Below, piece after piece: positions 17,127 to 22,295 of a stretch of 22,295 nt of DNA (its first letter is position 1; each line of letters starts with the position of its first letter). The DNA is from Pelargonium cotyledonis. Lineage: Eukaryota; Streptophyta; Magnoliopsida; Geraniales; Geraniaceae. Made by a program: the position numbers and the translations under genes. The notes under the pieces are model-generated. The model saw only the letters and a program-made list of their open reading frames with translations, did not search any database and was not told where the DNA came from. Where the stretch lies: assembly GCA_036897625.1 (NCBI GenBank), contig JAYMTA010001028.1, positions 1-22,295 on the forward strand, read 5' to 3'.

Positions 17127-17233
17127 CGATCCAACACAAGGACTTCCCAAGAGGTTAACCCCGGTACTACTCTTACCCAAGCACAATTTACTGCGGAGTA
17201 ATGGGTTTTATTTAGATTCTGGATCATCTACCT
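17127..17233 (-). repeat. Degenerate 5S rRNA-like sequence (pseudogene or retroelement-borne)
   Basis: On the minus strand the sequence contains, in order, close matches to plant 5S rRNA: ACCCATTACTCCGCAGTAAA, GTGCTTGGGTAAGAGTAGTAC and CTCTTGGGAAGTCCTTGTGTTG. The 5' third (near 17200-17233) is more diverged. The box C region has small deletions and substitutions (GTACCGGGGTTAACCTC where GTACTAGGATGGGTGACCTC is usual). A single isolated copy cannot be a normal 5S array unit. It may be a dispersed 5S pseudogene or the relic of a Cassandra-type TRIM, which carries 5S sequence in its LTRs. Confidence 0.75.
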
Positions 17234-17899
17234 TGGGGATAAGATTAGTGTGAAGAAAATTCAGATAAATCATATTGAAACAATTCTATGCCTTCTAAGA
17301 CCACCACTTCTTGTTTCTAGAGGAGCTCAAAATCAAACTTTAATTCCTAGGTCACTATACGAGCATCTTCATATAGGCTCGTGCTCACCTATGACCACCT
17401 CTCAACTTACCTTAATACCCATATCAATCATAGCGTGCAAATCTCCACAATGTGATGATTGTCCAATCACAGCATTCAGCAATTGGCCAAGATAGGCATT
17501 ATGTGTAGGCTAAGCTAACCGAACTAGATGAAGACCACAAAATCCTATAATCAAATATTCAAGGAACTCTATGCCACTCAATTATAAGGTCAATCAAACA
17601 AAAAGATTTGATGTGATCATTCACATTAACAACAGAAAGGTTGCCTTACAATTATTGTAAATTTCTTCCAAAATTTCATCAAAAACTCCATTTAGTAACA
17701 CAAAAACTTCATATGAAACATCAAACAAAACAAGCAACAATAAACATGAAATCTAGTGTACATGCCATAAGTTCAATTAAAAAACATAGCATTACCCCTA
17801 AATTCCGACAAGATTTCCGACAAGATTCGCCAAATTGTCCAGCCACGAACCAGCTCAAAATCAATTCTTGTACACAACCCAATACCCTTTTGCTTCTTC
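17234..17899. other. Intergenic, no gene seen; possible element body beside the 5S-like block
   Basis: No coding frame that I recognise is present. On the minus strand the sequence next to the 5S-like block could be the rest of a small non-coding element, but neither LTR edges nor primer sites are clear. A short duplicated GACAAGATT(T/C) word occurs at 17807-17828. Confidence 0.35.
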
Positions 17900-18310
17900 T
17901 GTGTACCTCAACGAAGCTTAATCAGAAACCCCTCCATTTCCTCTATAATTTCACAATCCTCCAATGCTCGAGTCACCGAAAAAGCTCTCTCTTTGTTCGA
18001 TTAAGAGACGTCTCGATGTTGCGATCAGAGCCAAGCACATCACGAGCCATACAATTCGTCATTCCCAGTTCAAGATCAGCCAAAACCCACAAACACAACT
18101 GATTCAATCTGGCCGAATCGGAACCCAAATTCCCATCCGCCATTAAATCCCACGAAACCAACTCGACAGCTTCTCTGGGTCCGACCCTTCTCTATCCCGC
18201 AGCGATTCGAGCTTCTCTGAATGGCTCCAAGCACTCGCAATCCGCAAAAACGACACGAATCTCCTTCGAAACGGCGAGACTCGACTTCTTTTCGCGCCGA
18301 GAAATTCAAG
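17900..18310 (-). pseudogene. Unrecognised coding-like stretch with frameshift
   Basis: This block is clearly richer in GC than its surroundings. On the minus strand a frame from a Met at 18161 or 18140 reads MADGNLGSDSARLNQLCLW, then LADLELGMTNC and SLNRTKRELF, and stops at TGA 17973-17975. In the next frame, without a gap, it continues VTRALEDCEIIEEMEGFLIK and LR to about 17910, where GTACAC could be a donor. The composition across the shift looks like one protein broken by a single-base indel. I do not recognise the family. It may be a 5' exon of a lost gene or an assembly or sequencing error in a real one. Confidence 0.35.
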
Positions 18311-18399
18311 GAAACTGAGTGGTCTCCGAGGTTCGGTGAACCCAGTAGCTGAACCAGCCGCGTAGCCGTTGGGATTATTAGGCTTGTGGCTATTTCTTT

Positions 18400-18552
18400 T
18401 ATATTTTGAATTTTTTATTTATTTAACTTTTAAAAATATAATTACAATTAATTTTTTTATCAGTTCATAAATCTCAATCCATACTGTCGACAAGAATGCT
18501 TGAACCCGATACCTCATAGAAAATCTAAATCACTTAAACCACTTGTTGTATT
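18400..18552 (-). mobile_element. Possible second tRNA-derived SINE
   Basis: On the minus strand, GTGGTTTAAGTG (18531-18542) resembles pol III box A and GGGTTCAAGC (18498-18507) resembles box B, with 23 bases between them. A-rich sequence follows toward 18440. No convincing target-site duplication was found, so the edges are approximate. Confidence 0.35.
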
Positions 18553-18559
18553 GAATCGT

Positions 18560-19043
18560 ATTAATAAAGAGAAATCAGAAACATTGGAACTAGAGCTGCT
18601 AATTTGGAATCCATAACGTTAGCACAGATTAGTATGTTGACGTTTCAAATTGCACAAACTAGTCTAAATAAATTTTAAGATCAAGTAAGAGAAAATAGTA
18701 CAAATTTGACTTAGAATCTAAATTGTCTGTTTTAGGTGCTACTCTTCTAGGAAACTCCAACTAGTAATAAGGATAGACTCAAACAGATAAATTGTCACGT
18801 CAGCTGAGTTTATCGTCTCAACGGTGAATTATATCAACTTAAAACAAAATTGTATTGTTTGAAACCAAATGAAAACTATATGAATAAAATTGATTTTTTT
18901 TTTTTTATAGAGTGATGAATAGTTACAAGAAAATGTGAGATTTACAATATTATTGTATGAAGTATGAACATTGATGCCATAGAAATTTACAGGAATATGA
19001 TGAGTATTGTTGTTGAATGATTATTATTATTTATAGGAAGGAA
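18560..19043. other. Intergenic and probable 3' UTR of the calmodulin-like gene
   Basis: No open frame of interest. The part next to 19043 is the likely 3' UTR on the minus strand, with repeated AATAATAATAAT at 19020-19034 and ACAATAATATTG near 18945-18956. A T tract of about 14 bases lies at 18893-18906. Confidence 0.45.
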
Positions 19044-20451
19044 TTAAAATGCCATCATCATCTTGGCAAAATCTTCATAGCTAACTTGACCATCTCCATC
19101 CATATCAGCCTCTTTGATCATTTGTTCAGCTTCTTCCTGTGTTAGTTTCTCTCCCAAATTCATCATTACAATCCTCAGCTGCACATCAAAACGGTTTCAT
19201 TAGTTAAATTATACGAATTTGATTAGTGTATGTACCTATATACATATATATGGCATATAGACTGACGTGACGTGACGTAATCACAAATCACACATGCCCC
19301 TTGCACTTAAAGAGAATGAGGTGGGACCAGAAAAGTATTGAAAAGAAAAAAAAAAAGAATTTTGAGGCTGAAAATGCGTCACGTCAGTTTACATGCATGT
19401 AGGTACATGTAAGAATCTGTTTCGTAAATTATATAATATCACTTTTTGGAGGCTATTTAGTTAATATATAGTTACCTCATAAGGTGATATGTACCCATCT
19501 TGATCTCTATCAAACACTCTAAAGCTTTCTTGTAGCTCATCTGCCAAATTGTCCTGGAAAAAAAAAACACAATCTTGTTAATTAAGATAAAAATTACCAA
19601 GTATTTTTCTAGGCAAAACAAAAATATAGGTTTTTTTTTTTTGTTGGTACCTTCATTTTTCTTGCCATGACATGCAAGAACTCTCCAAAATCTATGGAAC
19701 CATTACCATCAACATCCACTTCTTGCATCAAGCCTTGCACTTCTTCTTTTGTTGGATTTGCATCCAATGATAGGATCACTGTGGCCAATTCTTCCATTGT
19801 AATGAACCCTACACATTCCACACATATAGTTATGAAATTATGTACTGACTCATTTGTGGATATGTTATCGCGTTTAAAATAATCTTTGTGCAAAAACCAC
19901 ATCGAGTGACACTACTTAGAAACGCATGTCATACTCTGATCGAATTGGATTGAATCATATTAGACCGATAAACGACTTTCTTCAAATGTGTATTGACCGA
20001 AAATTAGACCGAAACTGTTTAATCTAGTGACTTTGGAACGCCATGAAGCCTGAAAATTGCATTACACAAATTCGAGGGGGGATATTAATATGAAGAAGCA
20101 TTGGCAATCTAAACTTTGTGTCCGAAAGCATTAATGTGGGTTCGGTATTCATTTATTAGACCCAGTAAACTTTTAACCGGTTTCAAATCTTAATTAAATA
20201 AACTTGCATATTTTGCACGTAAAACTATAAACTTATCCAAATATTGCAACTTCTTCATATCGGAATCAAATTAAGACTCTCGAACTCAAAACCCGAACTG
20301 ACAGCACTTTTTAAGGTCATGCAAAAGCTAATCACTACGCATGAAGCAAACAACAAATGGAAGATAATATACAAAAGAACATACCATCACTGTCCATGTC
20401 AATGAGCCTAAACGCTTCTCTGAACTCAGAAATTTGATTTTCTGGTAGTTT
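19044..20451 (-). CDS. Calmodulin-like EF-hand protein (CML8/CML11-like), four exons, start codon not found
   Basis: This is a Ca2+ sensor with four EF-hands. Exons on the minus strand are 20451-20385 (5' limit uncertain), 19808-19651, 19553-19476 and 19178-19044, all with GT-AG borders; the introns are 576, 97 and 297 bp. EF loops are [36 protein letters not shown] and [12 protein letters not shown]. The first intron splits the Gly codon of loop 1, as in calmodulin genes. From [10 protein letters not shown] to the stop there are 145 residues, almost the full calmodulin length, and the C-terminus is AKMMMAF. Oddly, no ATG precedes KLPENQ in frame. The expected Met position, three codons upstream, is TGA (20458-20460). 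The first in-frame ATG (20397-20395) lies inside loop 1 and would leave 127 residues. Either a short upstream exon joins near 20456 (an AG lies there) or the start was lost. The central linker KMKDNLADEL resembles the CML8/11 class. Confidence 0.85.
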
Positions 20452-20460
20452 TGTTCCTCA

Positions 20461-22121
20461 AAGCTCTCAAAAAAGAACTATAAAATCTCAGAACTGATCC
20501 AAGTACTTGAAATGTGCTGTGTTTTCAAGTTCCAAACAAAAGGGTCTTATAATAAAAATATGGTAACCAAACCAGCTTGAATCGTCAAACACGTTTGATA
20601 GAATTTTTATTTAATTTTTGTCCATTCAAAGCTTGGAGTTGTCTAGAAGTCCAAAATCAAAGATTGGAGCTGTTGAAGACTTTCAATGAAGATCTTGTTG
20701 TGTGTCTCTTTAATTTACCATATTATTTTTTTTAATTTTCTTCAGTCTTGTCCACCACTCCATGACTTCCATTTTATGCCATATTTTGGAGGGGGAGTTT
20801 TAATTGCTTAGTCAAAGATCGTGGTGTAGAGACGAGCTCAGGTCTCCCGTGCAGGTTGGATAAGAGAGATGAATTCGGATCTCACGTGAATGATCAATTT
20901 AGTGAAAGGTAAAGCAGATGGATCATTAAACCCAAATAGAACCAATATAAATAATTATGTGCGGAGGGTCGATTAGTATTTTAAGTAGAAGTGGCGGCTG
21001 ATTTCGCAATTTTTCGATGGGAGTTTTCTCAGCAAAGTTACGTTGAGATTCCGTTTTTCTAGACGGAAAGGGACTATAGTACTTTTAGACTCATGTTAGT
21101 ATTCTTATATTGACTGGAACTTGGTACTTCAGCAAAATGGACCAACAAACAAATCCACTTGGCTTTGCTTGGCATTAAGGCTAACTTATTTGTATTTTAT
21201 GCAAACTAACTTTCTAACGAGAAAATGCACGTATATTTTGAAATAAAAATATAATATAATATACAAAAATGACACTTGTATTAAGACAAATGAAGTTTAA
21301 TTTTATTCGATATTAGACTGGAGAGACAATCAATCATCTTTTCTAATAAGAATTGCATCATGTCATAATTTTCTAAAGAAAAATGGATTACTAGGGTTCG
21401 TATGCACCTACTGTAAATTCATTAAAATAAGTATAACAGTTAATTAAATACATTTGACGTACACCCGTTAACTTGACCGAGTCTTCTCCGTTGATTATTC
21501 GCTTGAAATTCTTTTTTTCTGTTCATCAACTTTAATTTTAAGTTGACTCAATATCACTTAAATGTAATTTACAAGTAAAAAAAAACTATCAATTCTTTCA
21601 ACTTTTCTTGGCATCCAAACAGTCAACATTTGTACTTTGTTGGTTTGCTTAACGTTGAATCATTGCTTAGCTCATTAGTTAGACACACGAATGCAGCCCA
21701 TTTCACACTAATTATATATGTGCTTGCTTATTAATTATGTGATTGATTTAATTAATTTAATTCCACTATTAGGCTTTACAGTTTGGGACATTTCTAAACT
21801 AAGATATTTGACTATTTGTCATTTCAATAACTTATAGTTAAATCATTGTATTGGCGGCAAAAATAAAGTCAAATTAATAGTAGCTAAGAATATTTTTTTG
21901 TTTATTATAATTCAAATTTAGAATTTCAAACGTATTTAACGGTTAAATTATCTTATTTTGAAATCAAACCATCTTTAAGAAATTGAAAAAAAAAACGTAG
22001 CATTGATCATATTAGAAAATAAACGGTGCTATTCTTATAAAATAACATGTACGGTGCATGAGTAAATGTCAATTTATTGTAAGTTTTTTAATTCATCGGT
22101 GAAATTACAAATATATTGTGC
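20461..22121. other. Upstream region of the calmodulin-like gene, no gene seen
   Basis: AT-rich sequence without a convincing coding frame. A G-box (CACGTG) lies at 20883-20888, and the two pieces around 20832-20860 and 20870-20895 look like a weak imperfect direct repeat (GAGCTCAGGTCTCCCGTG and GAATTCGGATCTCACGTG). Nothing here provides an obvious in-frame start exon for the calmodulin-like gene. Confidence 0.45.
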
Positions 22122-22185
22122 AATTACCAAATATGAGCTTAGAGATTACCCAAAAAAAAAAAATATATATATATATGAGCTTAGA
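22122..22185. repeat. Tandem duplication with expanded A and TA tracts
   Basis: The unit ATTACC(C)AA...ATATGAGCTTAGA occurs twice (22122-22144 and 22146-22185). In the second copy the middle has expanded into 12 A residues followed by a TA run. This is best explained as local duplication followed by slippage. Confidence 0.6.
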
Positions 22186-22295
22186 TGATAAGAAATTTAT
22201 ACACGTTTTTGATACATTGACGATATATAATAAATATCACTTTAAAAACTTAGGCGATTTTTCAAGTACAAAGTTTACGCTAAGAACAAAATGAA

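Noticed and set aside
17250-18102. Plus-strand frames of 81 and 153 codons
   Set aside because: Composition is S/T/K/N/H-rich with no motif, and the second overlaps the more protein-like minus-strand frame.
20270-20330. tRNA-like word in intron 1 of the calmodulin-like gene (CTCGAACTCAAAACCCGAACT)
   Set aside because: Only a vague box B resemblance, with no box A at the right spacing and no tail.
1-22295. CRISPR array, bacterial operon or phage features
   Set aside because: Intron structure, plant gene families and plant retroelements show nuclear plant DNA; no spaced short repeats of CRISPR type were seen.

Overview
This window is nuclear DNA from a flowering plant, most likely a eudicot. 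The evidence is AT-rich intergenic sequence, GT-AG introns, a plant-type autoinhibited Ca2+-ATPase, a plant calmodulin-like gene, a Ty1-copia retrotransposon, a tRNA-derived SINE and a CACTA-like transposon end. I cannot name the species from sequence alone.

Left part (1-10300): a decayed cluster of nucleoredoxin-like (thioredoxin-fold) sequences. A minus-strand copy (1-1173, continuing off the left edge) lies head-on to three plus-strand copies: copy A (1782-2187, resuming 5464-5790), copy B (6448-7310) and a nearly full-length three-exon copy (7908-10294). Every copy carries stops, frameshifts or truncations. Copy A is split by a 5'-truncated Ty1-copia element on the minus strand (2194-5463). 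That element keeps one 157-bp LTR and an open reverse transcriptase/RNase H frame, but its gag, protease and integrase parts are broken. Exon 1 of the minus copy stops exactly at a CACTA-type terminus, which is followed by about 170-bp tandem repeats rich in TTGTCGCA/TGTGACAA words.

Middle (10300-16400): a SINE with a near-perfect target-site duplication (10344-10590), about 1.9 kb without genes, then the one clearly intact gene. This is an intronless 1073-residue P-type IIB Ca2+-ATPase of the ACA12/ACA13 type (12629-15850), with a TATA box and a CTT-repeat leader. Downstream lies an imperfect hairpin (16211-16368); one arm resembles the end of the pump gene.

Right part (16400-22295): a possible MITE, an antisense 5S rRNA-like relic (17127-17233), an unrecognised coding-like stretch with an apparent frameshift (about 17900-18310), a possible second SINE, and a four-exon calmodulin-like gene on the minus strand (19044-20451). 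The calmodulin-like gene has four EF-hands but no ATG where the family start should be. The last 1.8 kb shows no gene.

Functionally, the Ca2+ pump and the calmodulin-like gene are convergent neighbours that both belong to Ca2+ signalling. The nucleoredoxin-like cluster appears to be a graveyard of a redox-dead paralogue family, shaped by inverted and tandem duplication and by transposon insertion.
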